Shown: positions 1-9,272, counted from the stretch's first letter. The stretch: DNA of 64,000 nucleotides from Bog-105 sp965277855 (GCA_965277855.1 OZ255847.1:1798001-1862000); one strand, 5' to 3'. Program-made: numbers and translations. Notes: a model not told the origin generated them from the letters alone.

Positions 1-123
1 ACGAAAGCGTTGATGAAGTCGTCGGTAGTCGCGCAACAGCGCTTTGGCCTCTTGCAGCGGGCGCGTGGCTTCGTGGGGGGGGCTCGCCATTTTCAAAGAC
101 GATGCAACTTTGGAGGGTAGCAT
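1..123 (-). CDS. N-terminal fragment of an unknown protein, cut by the window edge
   Basis: An open frame runs off the left edge on the minus strand, downstream of the sigma factor and in the same direction. It is open from a TAG at 187-189. Possible starts are ATG at 123 and ATG at 90 (reading MASPPHEATRPLQ), or GTG at 174; none has a convincing ribosome binding site. Only about 30-40 residues are visible, rich in Arg and Leu, and I do not recognise them. The position suggests cotranscription with the sigma factor. It could be a chance frame. Confidence 0.3.
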   Translation of the reverse strand, partial: MLPSKVASSLKMASPPHEATRPLQEAKALLRDYRRLHQRFR

Positions 124-190
124 GGCTGTCTTCTGGGGCGAGAGTGCGCGGTCGGCGGCGAGTTGCTTGCCCACACAGCTTTCCGGCTAA

Positions 191-766
191 TCAGCCCGAG
201 AGTTCAGCCAGCAGCCAAGCCCGCGCCATCTTCCAATCGCGCATGACGCTTTGCGGGGAAAGCGCCAGCACTTCTGCGACCTCCTCCACGCTCAAGCCCC
301 CAAAAAATCGGAGCTCGATGACCTTTGCTTTGCGCGCATCGATCTGAGCCAGCAAATCCAGCGCGTCGTCGATGGCAATAATCTCACGGCCTTTGTAGCC
401 ATCCCCGATCTGCGGGGCTTCGTCCAGACTTAGGCGCAGGGCCGTTCCGCCCCGCTTGCCCATGCCCTTAGCGCGGGCGCGGTCCACCAGAATACGTCTC
501 ATCATGTTCGCCGAAACTGCGAAGAAATGCGCCCGATCCCGCCAGCTGACGCTTTCCACCTCCAGCAGCCGCAGAAAAACTTCATGAACCAACGCGGTGG
601 TTTGCAACGTATTGCCGGGCTTCTCGTTGCGCATATACTTGTCGGCCGTTCGGCGTAATTCGACGTACACCTTGGGCGTGAGCTCCTCCAATGCACCCCG
701 GTCGCCCCCGCTCCAGGCCTTCAGGAGCTGAGTCACCTCCTTTGATTTCCCATCCATGAGTCTCAT
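191..766 (-). CDS. ECF-type RNA polymerase sigma factor
   Basis: A sigma factor of about 190 residues that would direct RNA polymerase to a specific promoter set. Region 2 is visible around residues 55-105 (ALVHEVFLRLLEVE, then WRDRAHFFAVSANMMRRILVD). Region 4 with its helix-turn-helix is near residues 145-190 (ARKAKVIELRFFGGLSVEEV, then LALSPQSVMRDWKMAR). The VHEVFLRL...RAHFFAVSANMMR pattern is typical of the ECF group abundant in Acidobacteriota. The second ATG at 757 (MDGKSKE) is an equally good start, since neither has a strong ribosome binding site. No anti-sigma factor is adjacent inside the window. Confidence 0.9.
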   Translation of the reverse strand: MRLMDGKSKEVTQLLKAWSGGDRGALEELTPKVYVELRRTADKYMRNEKPGNTLQTTALVHEVFLRLLEVESVSWRDRAHFFAVSANMMRRILVDRARAKGMGKRGGTALRLSLDEAPQIGDGYKGREIIAIDDALDLLAQIDARKAKVIELRFFGGLSVEEVAEVLALSPQSVMRDWKMARAWLLAELSG

Positions 767-938
767 TAACCCACTGAAGTGTACGTCCGTGCGCCTGTAG
801 AAATAAGTGAAGGCGCGTTGTAGTTATCGACCACAATTCTCGCTTACCCGGTGCAGGACGAAACAGTACGTCCGGCGGGTTGGAGAGCGACTAGACAACT
901 TAGTCCCAGCTTCCAGCTCACACCTAAGGAGACTTCAT

Positions 939-1466
939 ATGAAGACAAACAATCGATTTACGACAGGCGGAGCTGCTTTGATGGGACTGCTCAGTCTCGC
1001 TGTGCTGGTAGGCCCCACCCCGGCATTTGCCCAAGAGGCAAAAGTCGAGCTGCCGGCTGCGGGGTGGGGACCGGAAGGGTCGTGGCTCTATACGGTGACC
1101 ATACCGGGGTTTACCTTCCAGGGGCTGGAGACTTATTCGGCAGGCGGAGGATATACCGAAGCGGATCAGTTGTCATTCAGTCCAAGCGCAGTGGCGAGCG
1201 CTGGACACGGGGCGTGGAAATGCACAGGGGAAAGGACCTTCGTTCTCACGTATCTAAATCTCACCTTCGACTCTTTCAACGGCGGGAACCCTACTGGAAC
1301 GTTGAAAGTCCGTCAAACGACCAGATTGGGCAAGAATGGAAATTCTTATAGCGGTTCGGGCGACTACACGTACTACGACCTGAAAGGCAACCCAATTCCC
1401 AGCATCAGTGGCACCTTCACGATTATGGCCACGCGGATTCGTGTGGAAGAGCCGGCGAAGAATTAG
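939..1466 (+). CDS. Secreted beta-rich protein of unknown function
   Basis: A 175-residue exported protein. The start at ATG 939 is set by a clear AAGGAG at 926-931; reading further upstream only adds non-coding-like sequence. A signal peptide is visible at residues 1-29 (MKTNNRF, a hydrophobic core, then TPAFA before QEAKVELP). The mature part is rich in Gly, Thr and aromatic residues arranged like alternating beta strands (GAWKCTGERTFVLTYLNLTF), with a single Cys. This resembles a small lipocalin-like barrel, but I cannot assign a family. It is divergent from the sigma factor and followed by a Ser/Thr kinase gene. Confidence 0.75.
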   Translation: MKTNNRFTTGGAALMGLLSLAVLVGPTPAFAQEAKVELPAAGWGPEGSWLYTVTIPGFTFQGLETYSAGGGYTEADQLSFSPSAVASAGHGAWKCTGERTFVLTYLNLTFDSFNGGNPTGTLKVRQTTRLGKNGNSYSGSGDYTYYDLKGNPIPSISGTFTIMATRIRVEEPAKN

Positions 1467-1814
1467 ACTCTTCGAGAGAGCGATGCAAGCTTGGCGGGCC
1501 GGAGAAGCGTCCGCCAAGCCTGACAGGATTTCCGGATCCAGCTCCGGCGGATTCGAACGGCTGCGGGCGATTGCCGGTCTGAAGAACCAGGAGTACGATC
1601 TCAGCGTACTGACGGTCGTTGTGCCCCGGTTTCAGTACCGTTACAGCTAGGTACTTTGCAAAAAGCTGCGGTAGATTGGAGCATCCGAGGCTGACCGCGT
1701 ACGAATCCAAGGATCTGGCAGGACATTGAAAACCTGTATCATGCAGCGCTCGAAGTCTCGGGCGCCGCGCGCACCGCACTATTAGACCATTCCGATCCCG
1801 ACGTACGCAGCGCT

Positions 1815-4244
1815 GTGGAGAATCTGCTTGCCCAGGAAGGGGCGGGCGAAATGGTGCTTGACCGCCCAGCATGGGAGATGGCAAACACCCTGCCGGGTCA
1901 GCCGGTCTCGCAAGTAGCGCAGGGGCAGCAATTCGCCGCGGGAGAGCTACTCGGGCCCTATCGAATTGCATCTGAAATCGGCTCGGGAGGCATGGGGCAG
2001 GTGTATCTGGCCGAAGATGAGCGTTTGAATCGTTTGGTGGCCATCAAGGTTTCGGCCGTGCAGTTCAGCAGGGGTTTTGAGCGGGAGGCCAAGGCGATCG
2101 CGGCGCTGAACCATCCCAACATTTGCCAAATCTACGACGTGGGTCCGAACTACCTGGTCATGGAGTACGTGGACGGGTTGCCGATTGCTTCTCCTGAGCA
2201 CCCCCTGGTACCAGCCGAAGCCCTGCGGCTCGCGAAGCAAATGGCCGCGGCTCTGGAAGCCGCCCACGCCAAAGGAATCGTTCATCGCGACCTCAAACCG
2301 GCGAACATCCTCGTGACTGCGGGCGGAGTTGTGAAGCTGCTTGATTTCGGGCTAGCGAAACAAAATCACGGAAGCAACTTGGCCGATAACCATTCCCGCT
2401 CCTTGAGCGCGATCCATCCGGGAACGATTCTGGGAACTCCTGCGTATATGTCCCCGGAGCAGACCGAAGGCAAGGACGCCGACATGCGCTCCGATATTTT
2501 TTCGTTCGGAACGGTCCTTTATGAGATGCTTTCCGGACGACACGCCTTTCGCGGGAACTCAGTCGCTTCCACTTTTGGGGCCATTCTGCATAAAGATCCC
2601 GATCCGCTCAGCGCGCCGCCGGCGCTGAACACCATTGTGTCCAGGTGTCTGGCAAAAGCTCCGGATGCTCGTTTCCAGACCGCAACTGAACTTCTAAGCG
2701 CGTTGGAAACAGCTTCAAACGATGCCCATCCCGCGGTCGCCTATCGAGGAAAACTACACAAACGCCCTGTGGCGATCGCAGTCGCATCTCTGATGATCGT
2801 CGTCGCTGTCGCCCTTGCTGTGTATCTGAGATTTGGCAGAAGGGGCGGGATTGATTCCATTGCTGTTCTCCCTCTCGATATTCGCAGCAGCGATCCTGAA
2901 GCGGACTACATTTCCGACGGAATTACCGAGAGCATCAATAACAGCCTGGCGCGGCTGCCTGGTCTGAGGGTCATTCCGCACAGCGTCGCTCTCCATTACA
3001 AAGGCAAGGCCATGGATGTTCAAAAGATTGGCGACGCGCTGGGAGTCCACGCGGCACTCACCGGGCGCGTGACGCAGCGCGGCGACGATCTGACTGTGGG
3101 CGTCGAACTCGACGACATGCGGAACGGCAAACAGCTTTGGGGCCAGCGATACAACCGCAAGGTGGCCGATCTGTTAGGAGTGGAAAACGATATTGCGCGA
3201 GAGGTTTCCGAGCGTTTGCGTTCGCAACTTTCCGTTGCCGACCGGCACAGACTGAGGTCAGGCTCAACCGCAAGCCCTGCAGCCTATCAACTCTATTTGA
3301 AAGGCAACTTCCATACGTTTAAGTTCACCAGAGAGGGCTTCCGAAAGGGCATCGGCTATCTCAATCAGGCTATCGCGCTCGATCCGAATTATGCTCAGGC
3401 GTATAGCGCACTGGCTTACAACTACATCAACCAGGACGATTGGTTCATGGCTCCGAAAATTGCGGGGCCTAAAGCGGGAGAGGCTGCCAGGAAAGCTCTG
3501 GCGCTAGACGATAGTGATGTCGGGGCCCACGTTGCTCTCGCCATTGAAACGCATTGGTATGAGTGGAATTGGGTCGGGGCGGAACGAGAGTTCAAACGAG
3601 CTATTGAACTGAACCCCGACAATGGAGGGGCACACGGCTACTATTCCTGGTTCCTCGCGCCCATGGGGAGAAACGATCAGGCCATCGCAGAAGCGGAACG
3701 AGAGAGACAGACCGATCCTCTTGGATCGAACGAAAATTTTACGCTTGGATCGGTTCTGGTCTTCACCCGCCAGTGGGATAAAGCGATTGAGCAACTGCGT
3801 AATGCCATCGATCTCGATCCCAATTACTGGTTTGACCATTGTTTCCTTGGGAGAGCCTATGAGCAAAAAGGGAGGGTGGCTGAGGCGATTGTGGAGTTTC
3901 AACGCGCGCTGCAACTAGACAACGAGCAGACTGAAAATTGGGCGGGTCTCGGACATGCGTATGCACTACAGGGCAACAGGGTGGAAGCGCAAAAGGTGTT
4001 GGATCATTTGAAAGACTTATCCGCTCACGCCTACGTTGCGCCGTACAACGTCGCGGTCATCTATGCCGGACTGGGAGACAAGGATCAGACCTTTATCTGG
4101 CTTAGTCGCGCTTACCAGGAGCGCTCCTACTTGCTCGCACTGTATCTAACGACAGACTCACGGCTCGATGGCCTGCACTCGGACCCACGTTTCGACGAGA
4201 TTAGAAAGCGGATTGGATTGCCTGCGACGAACAATTGGCGATGA
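1815..4244 (+). CDS. Membrane-anchored Ser/Thr protein kinase with TolB-like and TPR domains
   Basis: Predicted eukaryotic-type Ser/Thr kinase, anchored in the inner membrane. From GTG 1815, the Gly-rich loop is at residues 56-61 (GSGGMG), VAIK has Lys78, HRDLKPAN has Asp159, DFG has Asp177, and GTPAYMSPE follows. One membrane helix spans about 318-340. Residues 347-460 resemble the FlgO/TolB-like module found in such kinases (SIAVLPLDIRS). The rest is TPR repeats (ALDPNYAQAYSALAY, IDLDPNYWFDHCFLGRAY). All key catalytic residues are present. The usual N-terminal helical segment of this family lies upstream in the same frame from about 1701 but lacks a standard start codon, so the protein may begin there. 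Confidence 0.9.
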   Translation: MENLLAQEGAGEMVLDRPAWEMANTLPGQPVSQVAQGQQFAAGELLGPYRIASEIGSGGMGQVYLAEDERLNRLVAIKVSAVQFSRGFEREAKAIAALNHPNICQIYDVGPNYLVMEYVDGLPIASPEHPLVPAEALRLAKQMAAALEAAHAKGIVHRDLKPANILVTAGGVVKLLDFGLAKQNHGSNLADNHSRSLSAIHPGTILGTPAYMSPEQTEGKDADMRSDIFSFGTVLYEMLSGRHAFRGNSVASTFGAILHKDPDPLSAPPALNTIVSRCLAKAPDARFQTATELLSALETASNDAHPAVAYRGKLHKRPVAIAVASLMIVVAVALAVYLRFGRRGGIDSIAVLPLDIRSSDPEADYISDGITESINNSLARLPGLRVIPHSVALHYKGKAMDVQKIGDALGVHAALTGRVTQRGDDLTVGVELDDMRNGKQLWGQRYNRKVADLLGVENDIAREVSERLRSQLSVADRHRLRSGSTASPAAYQLYLKGNFHTFKFTREGFRKGIGYLNQAIALDPNYAQAYSALAYNYINQDDWFMAPKIAGPKAGEAARKALALDDSDVGAHVALAIETHWYEWNWVGAEREFKRAIELNPDNGGAHGYYSWFLAPMGRNDQAIAEAERERQTDPLGSNENFTLGSVLVFTRQWDKAIEQLRNAIDLDPNYWFDHCFLGRAYEQKGRVAEAIVEFQRALQLDNEQTENWAGLGHAYALQGNRVEAQKVLDHLKDLSAHAYVAPYNVAVIYAGLGDKDQTFIWLSRAYQERSYLLALYLTTDSRLDGLHSDPRFDEIRKRIGLPATNNWR

Positions 4245-4275
4245 CCGAAGTTGAGCTGGGAGGTATTGGGACCGT

Positions 4276-6702
4276 TTACTCGCTTCTTAAGGCTTCCATT
4301 GGATCTATTCTGGCGGCCCTGCGCGCTGGGATATAGGCGGCCAGGAGAGCTACCACTAGAACAACCAGGGCAGCCACGGCGCGCGAGGGAGCGTCCCATC
4401 CGGCAACGCCATACAAGAGGCTGCGCAGCACTCCAGCGAGCGCAAGGGACAGAATGCTGCCGGCCACAATGCCGGTCAAGCAAAGCTTGAGGGCAGAGCC
4501 GACGAACTTGTTGACCACGTTGCGACGTTCGGCGCCGAGGGCCATACGCAATCCGATCTCGCGCGTTCGCTGCGCCACATCGTAACTCAGCAGGCCGTAT
4601 AAGCCGATGGAGGACAGCAGAAGCGAGGCAATGGCAAACCACCCGAAAAGTCTGGCTTCGAGTTGATACGAAGCCAGGCGATTGTCAACAATGCCGGACA
4701 GCGTGCCGACGTTGGCGACCGGCTCTTCGGGATCTATGGACCAGATCGCGCGGCGCACGCTCATGGCATAGGTAGCAGGATCGCCAGTGACGCGAACCGC
4801 CAGATCGCGCGGCCGGAAGTAACCCGGAGGAGCGGCACTCTGCAGATAGGAGAAGTAGATTTCGGGAGAGGGGGAAGCTTGGATAGTTTCGTAACGCACA
4901 TCAGCGACGACGCCGGCGATGGTGAAGAAAGGGGAGTCCGGAGTTTGGAGGCGAAACCGTCTTCCTACGGGATTGACACCGTGCCAGTATTTGCGAGCCG
5001 TGCTTTGCGTGATGACGACGGCAGCCGCTTGCGAGTTGTCGTCATGCGCATTCAGAAACCGGCCTGAAACCAGTCGCATGCCAATGGAACGGAAGTAATC
5101 GGGAGTGACGATACGCATACGCGCGTCATTCCACTGTCCGGGTCGGGGAGGCGCCGCGCCTTCCGGCAGAATGCCCATGGCGCCGCCGCCGTTGGTGAGC
5201 GGAAGGAAGGTGGTGTAGCCGGCGGAGAGGACGCCCGGCATCTGCTCGACGCGCTCGAGAACACGCTTATAGAAGCTGGTGCGAGCGGCGAAGTCGCGAT
5301 AGGGGCTGATGGTAGAGGCAGGCAACTCAGTGCGCATGGTTAAGACGTGCTCCGGGTTGAAGCCGAGATCGGTATGGGCAAGCTTCCAAAAAGTCTGGCC
5401 GAGCAGTCCGGTGGCGACGAGGATCAGAGTAGCCAATGCGATTTGACCGGAGACGAGAGCGGAGCGAAGCCAGCCTCGGTCGCTCGACACAGTGGCCCGG
5501 CCGTAGCGGAGGACAGTAGTGGAATGAGCCGCCAGGAAGCGGTGGCTGGCCAGGGAGAAGCCAAGCGCGGCGAGCAGGCAGGTAAGCAGTGCAAAAGCGA
5601 GCGCACGGCTATCGATTTCGGGGTGCGCCCAGGCAGCCATGCTGAGGGGAACGAGAGTTTGTAGAAGCGGCACTAAGACGGAAGCCAGAAGGACGCCGGC
5701 GGCTCCGCCACAGAGAGAGAGCAGGATGCTTTCCAACAGGTGCTCGTAAAACAAGGTGAAGCGGGATGCGCCGAGAGCGCTCTTGATGGCGAGCTCGCGT
5801 TCCCGTGTGGTGCTGCGCGCGATCATCAGGCCGGCGATGTTGGCGCAGGTGGTTAACAGAATGGTCAGCACACCGATGGCGAGCACGAGGATGGCGGGAC
5901 GGACTTTGCCGACCAATTGCTCTCGCAGCGGCATCAGCGAACTAATCACACCGATGTTGTCGGCCGGGTATTCGCGCTGCAGCTGCTGCGAGATAGCCAG
6001 CAGGTCGCGGCGCGCCTGTTCCAGCGTGATCGTGGGACGTAGAAGCCCATAGACCAGCAAATAATGATTGCCGCGATTGCGCAGCTGGGCTGGCGAAAGC
6101 GCGAGCGGAACCCAGACCTGTGAGTTTTCGTGAAAGGTAAAGCCAAATGGCATTACGCCGGCGATCAAGTAAGTGACTCCGTCGAGACGGATGGTTTTTT
6201 CAGTGATGTGAGGATCGGAGGCAAACCGGGTTTGCCACAGGCTGGCGCTGATGAGAGCCACGGGTCGCGCGCCAGGTTTATCTTCCTCCGGGCGGAAGTT
6301 ACGGCCGAGGAGCGGGCGGACTCCGAGAAGAGGAAGAAGGCCGGCGGTGATTTGCGTGCCCTCGACTTGTTCCGGACGTCCATTGCCGGTAATGGCAAAG
6401 ATGGTGCCCGAGGCTGCGCCCATCCCGCTGAACACGTGATTGCGCGCTTTCCAGTCGGCGTAATTGGCGGCCGCAACCGGGTCATCAGTGACGCTGAAGC
6501 TGGGCCGGTTTTCCGAGACTTGCACCAACCGCGCCTCATTGGTGAACTGCAAAGGACGGAGCAGAATGGCATCGGTCAGGCTGAAAACGGCTACGGTTCC
6601 GCCAATCCCCAGAGCGAGCGAGAGAATCGCGGTAAGGGAAAAGCTCGGATTCTTAAGCAGTTGACGGAAGGAATAGCGTAAGTTTTGCAGGATTGTGAGC
6701 AT
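4276..6702 (-). CDS. ABC-type permease, MacB/FtsX family (ADOP), short form
   Basis: About 808 residues of a duplicated FtsX-type permease without its own ATPase, as in acidobacterial orphan permeases. It has an N-terminal membrane helix (SLTAILSLALGIGGTVAVFSL region), a periplasmic MacB-like domain, a first FtsX block with an ARSTTRERELAIKSALGASR loop, a second periplasmic domain, and a second FtsX block ending YIPARRAARIDPMEALRSE. ATG at 6702 (MLTILQNLRYSFRQLL) matches the family start better than TTG at 6732. Unlike the three permeases at 32-41 kb, it lacks the soluble N-terminal segment with the DLREEL/DLEDEL-type motif. The substrate is unknown, and no ATPase gene is adjacent. Confidence 0.85.
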   Translation of the reverse strand: MLTILQNLRYSFRQLLKNPSFSLTAILSLALGIGGTVAVFSLTDAILLRPLQFTNEARLVQVSENRPSFSVTDDPVAAANYADWKARNHVFSGMGAASGTIFAITGNGRPEQVEGTQITAGLLPLLGVRPLLGRNFRPEEDKPGARPVALISASLWQTRFASDPHITEKTIRLDGVTYLIAGVMPFGFTFHENSQVWVPLALSPAQLRNRGNHYLLVYGLLRPTITLEQARRDLLAISQQLQREYPADNIGVISSLMPLREQLVGKVRPAILVLAIGVLTILLTTCANIAGLMIARSTTRERELAIKSALGASRFTLFYEHLLESILLSLCGGAAGVLLASVLVPLLQTLVPLSMAAWAHPEIDSRALAFALLTCLLAALGFSLASHRFLAAHSTTVLRYGRATVSSDRGWLRSALVSGQIALATLILVATGLLGQTFWKLAHTDLGFNPEHVLTMRTELPASTISPYRDFAARTSFYKRVLERVEQMPGVLSAGYTTFLPLTNGGGAMGILPEGAAPPRPGQWNDARMRIVTPDYFRSIGMRLVSGRFLNAHDDNSQAAAVVITQSTARKYWHGVNPVGRRFRLQTPDSPFFTIAGVVADVRYETIQASPSPEIYFSYLQSAAPPGYFRPRDLAVRVTGDPATYAMSVRRAIWSIDPEEPVANVGTLSGIVDNRLASYQLEARLFGWFAIASLLLSSIGLYGLLSYDVAQRTREIGLRMALGAERRNVVNKFVGSALKLCLTGIVAGSILSLALAGVLRSLLYGVAGWDAPSRAVAALVVLVVALLAAYIPARRAARIDPMEALRSE

Positions 6703-6995
6703 GTGCTTCGAGCAAGGTCTTACTGGTTCCAATGCACGGAGTGGTCCAAAGCAGGAGAGCTCGCGTTTCGGGCGTTTCTGGCTTTTCGGGTCGGTTTAGC
6801 TGAATGAGCGGTGTTCGGATTCGAGGAGCGATGTTCGAAATCAGACATGGCGGTTACCGCTCCTTGGCGATCGCAATCCGCCGGGTCCAAACAAGGCGCG
6901 GTTCCGCGCCGTGCTTGTGGCGTAAGCGTGATCCGGTCTACCAGATCGTAACGCGACCTTTATCGTCAGGCAACAATCATTTCGTATTCTGCAGG

Positions 6996-8120
6996 TTGGT
7001 CTACGATACGCTTTTTTCAGCAGCGCGTTTTCTGCTCTTCGGGTTTGCGATGTCGAGTAGTCTGCTTCATGCGCAAGTTGGCATAACTGAGCCGCGCATG
7101 AATCAGATCCGCGTGCTGGGCAGCCACAACAGCTATAAGCAGGCGATCGATCCGCCCCTGCTGGCTTTGCTCCGGCAAAAAGTGGGGGAGCGCATTCAGG
7201 GTATCGAGTATTCGCATCTGCCTATCGAAAAGCAGCTGGATCTCGGGCTTCGCGCGCTCGAGATTGATGTGGTCAACGATCCCGCGGGAGGCTTATATGC
7301 ACATCCCAAAGGATTGGAGCTGGAGAAGAACGCCGGTGCGCCGTACGATCCGGGCGGACTGATGTTGAAGCCAGGCCTGAAGGTGATGCATATTCCGGAT
7401 ATCGATTTCAGGGCCAATGTGTATACGTTTCAACAGGAGCTGGCGATTCTGAAGACGTGGTCGGCGGCGCATCCGCGGCATCTGCCGATCGCCATTACGA
7501 TGAATGCGAAAGACGATCCCTCGAAAGAGCCCGGTTTCGTGAAGCCTGCACTGTTCGATAAAGCGGCGTTTGATGCTTGGGATGCCGAGATCGTCGAGGG
7601 GATGGGACGCGGCTCGCTGATCACGCCGGATGATGTACGAGGCTCCCGCGCCACGCTTGAAGCGGCCGTACTGGCGCAAGACTGGCCGACGCTCGAACGG
7701 GCGCGCGGCAAATTTCTCTTCGTGCTCGATGAGGATGGCGGCAAGCTCGAAGAGTACGTCGCGGGTCACCCTTCGCTACGTAATCGCGTGATGTTTGTGA
7801 ACGCGACAGAAGGGCGGCCCGAGGCCGCTTTTCGGATCGTGAATGAACCGGTGCAGGATTGGGCCTATATTCAATATCTGGTGCGCAGCGGCTATCTGGT
7901 GAGAACGCGAGCCGATGCCGACACGGTGGAGGCGCGGAAGAATGACTACAGCCGGTTGAAAGCGGCTTTAATCAGCGGAGCGCAAATCATCAGCACCGAT
8001 TACTATGTGCCCGACCCGGCGCTGAAAACCGGTTATCACGTGCAATTGCCTGGAGGTGCGCCCGGGGCCTGGAATCCATTGCTCCTGCCCGGAGCGCGGC
8101 CACTGCCGGCGCTGGAATAG
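6996..8120 (+). CDS. Secreted Ca2+-dependent phosphatidylinositol phospholipase C-like protein
   Basis: Resembles the bacterial PI-PLC-C1 family, PLC-fold phosphodiesterases. The sequence has RVLGSHNSYK with a likely first catalytic His, GIEYSHLPIEKQLDLGLRAL, EIDV with acidic metal ligands, and KVMHIPDIDF with a likely second His. A hydrophobic stretch (FLLFGFAMSSSLLHA before QVG) looks like a signal peptide, so it is probably exported. The start is uncertain. The frame is open from 6804, but residues before TTG 6996 look non-coding. TTG 6996 gives a plausible signal peptide, though GCAGG lies only one base upstream. It stands alone, divergent from the permease. Confidence 0.75.
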   Translation: MVYDTLFSAARFLLFGFAMSSSLLHAQVGITEPRMNQIRVLGSHNSYKQAIDPPLLALLRQKVGERIQGIEYSHLPIEKQLDLGLRALEIDVVNDPAGGLYAHPKGLELEKNAGAPYDPGGLMLKPGLKVMHIPDIDFRANVYTFQQELAILKTWSAAHPRHLPIAITMNAKDDPSKEPGFVKPALFDKAAFDAWDAEIVEGMGRGSLITPDDVRGSRATLEAAVLAQDWPTLERARGKFLFVLDEDGGKLEEYVAGHPSLRNRVMFVNATEGRPEAAFRIVNEPVQDWAYIQYLVRSGYLVRTRADADTVEARKNDYSRLKAALISGAQIISTDYYVPDPALKTGYHVQLPGGAPGAWNPLLLPGARPLPALE

Positions 8121-8132
8121 GTTCATTTGCAT

Positions 8133-8162
8133 TTGCAACTATCAAGCAAGCCATGTTATAAC
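8133..8162 (+). promoter_or_regulatory. Probable sigma-70 promoter of the AbrB-Doc pair
   Basis: TTGCAA at 8133-8138 and TATAAC at 8157-8162 are spaced by 18 bases. A TG at 8154-8155 makes an extended -10. The local sequence is AT-rich compared with its surroundings. It lies about 50 bases upstream of the antitoxin start. Assigned by consensus match only. Confidence 0.5.
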
Positions 8163-8209
8163 TTATGTATCAACAGTAACCATGCCGTTTTTCTGAAAGG
8201 AGAACCTCG

Positions 8210-8434
8210 ATGATGACCCTGAAAGCCCGGCCGGTAGGCAACTCGACAGGTTTCACTCTGCCGAGAGAGGCTACGGATCGGCTAAAGATCCAAAACGGCG
8301 ATTCCATTTACCTGACGGAATCGCCCGATGGATATCGTTTGACGCCGTATAACCCTGACTTCGAGCACCAGATGGAAAAAGCTGAGTCCATTATGCGCCG
8401 CTACAAAGAAGCCTTGCATCATCTCGCTAAGTGA
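8210..8434 (+). CDS. AbrB/SpoVT-type antitoxin
   Basis: A 74-residue protein with an N-terminal swapped-hairpin AbrB-like DNA-binding fold at about residues 3-45 (LKARPVGNSTGFTLPREATDRL, then GDSIYLTESPDG). A short helical C-terminus (HQMEKAESIMRRYKEALHHL) would bind the toxin. AAAGGAG at 8196-8202 supports ATG 8210; ATG 8213 is also possible. The stop overlaps the toxin start as GTGA (8431-8434), which implies translational coupling. Such antitoxins usually repress their own promoter. Confidence 0.85.
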   Translation: MMTLKARPVGNSTGFTLPREATDRLKIQNGDSIYLTESPDGYRLTPYNPDFEHQMEKAESIMRRYKEALHHLAK

Positions 8435-8820
8435 ATGAACCGGAATGGGTTGACTATGCTGTCGTGCTGGCAATCCATGACGAGCAACTGGCAGAGCACG
8501 GCGGCCTCGGGGGAATCAGAGACAAGGATCTGCTGGAATCAGCGCTCGCTCGACCCGGCAATGTGTTCATCTACTCCCCCGAAGCAACCCTTCGTCACGT
8601 AGCGGCGGCCTACGCGGCCGGCCTCGCGAAAAACCATGCGTTTGTGGATGGAAACAAGCGCACGGCGTGGGTTGTGTGCGCTTTATTTCTCGAGTTAAAC
8701 GAAGTAGCTGTAGTAGCCAGCCAGACGGAAGTCGTGCGAGCGATGCTCGGACTGGCAGACGGAACAATCTCGGAGCAACAATTCGCGTGGTGGCTTGAGC
8801 AGGACGACGTTACCAGGTAA
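8431..8820 (+). CDS. doc: Doc-type toxin (death-on-curing, Fic fold)
   Basis: 129 residues with the Doc/Fic signature HAFVDGNKRTAW at residues 69-80 (His69, Asp73, Asn75, Lys76). Phage P1 Doc phosphorylates elongation factor EF-Tu, and this protein is expected to act similarly. It starts with GTG at 8431, overlapping the antitoxin stop by 4 bases. The length matches the family and the motif is intact, so the toxin is probably active. The partner is AbrB-like rather than the Phd of the classical phage P1 pair. The gene ends two bases before the convergent DUF421 gene. Confidence 0.9.
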   Translation: MNEPEWVDYAVVLAIHDEQLAEHGGLGGIRDKDLLESALARPGNVFIYSPEATLRHVAAAYAAGLAKNHAFVDGNKRTAWVVCALFLELNEVAVVASQTEVVRAMLGLADGTISEQQFAWWLEQDDVTR

Positions 8821-8822
8821 AT

Positions 8823-9272
8823 TCACTTTCCGCTATCCACCTTGATCACGCTGATGCCGCCGTTGCGTTCGAGAATGGCGTATTTAATTTCCTGCAGAGT
8901 TTTTATGCCTTTGGTGCGCGCGGCGGCCATCACATCGGTTTCGTGCATTTTCATTTTGCTCATCACCTCGGTCTGCCACTGCCCGTCTTTCAGCAGAACC
9001 AGCGGCGTGCCATCGACCAGTGTTTGAAACCATCTCGACCGGTTCTTCAATCCAGCTACCAGACGATGCATCAGGCCGATGGTGATTACCGCGCCGATGC
9101 AGTTGGTCATCGACCGGTCGTCGCCCACTGTGGCGAGAATGATCACTCCCCCCATGAGAAAGACCAGCACGAATTCGAAGGGCGTCATCTGTGCGCCGGG
9201 ACGCCGCTTCAACAGACGGATTAGCAGCAGCAGGAAAAAGTAGCCGGCGATGGCATTGATGATGGAGTACAT
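8823..9272 (-). CDS. DUF421 (YetF-like) membrane protein, first copy
   Basis: 149 residues. An N-terminal membrane part of about three helices (MYSIINAIAGYFFLLLLIRL, TPFEFVLVFLMGGVIIL, CIGAVITIGLMHRL) is followed by a cytoplasmic YetF domain (DGTPLVLLKDGQWQ, AARTKGIKTLQEIKYAILER, then NGGISVI). The family has no firmly established biochemical role. It is the last gene of a three-gene minus-strand operon and a paralogue of the first gene. The ERNGxIS motif is shared by both copies. Confidence 0.85.
   Translation of the reverse strand: MYSIINAIAGYFFLLLLIRLLKRRPGAQMTPFEFVLVFLMGGVIILATVGDDRSMTNCIGAVITIGLMHRLVAGLKNRSRWFQTLVDGTPLVLLKDGQWQTEVMSKMKMHETDVMAAARTKGIKTLQEIKYAILERNGGISVIKVDSGK

Noticed and set aside
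807..938. Upstream extension of the secreted protein gene at 939
   Set aside because: The AAGGAG and signal peptide both point to ATG 939; the added residues look non-coding.
6804..6995. Extra 64 residues at the start of the PI-PLC-like protein
   Set aside because: They precede the signal peptide, are rich in Arg and do not resemble any domain.
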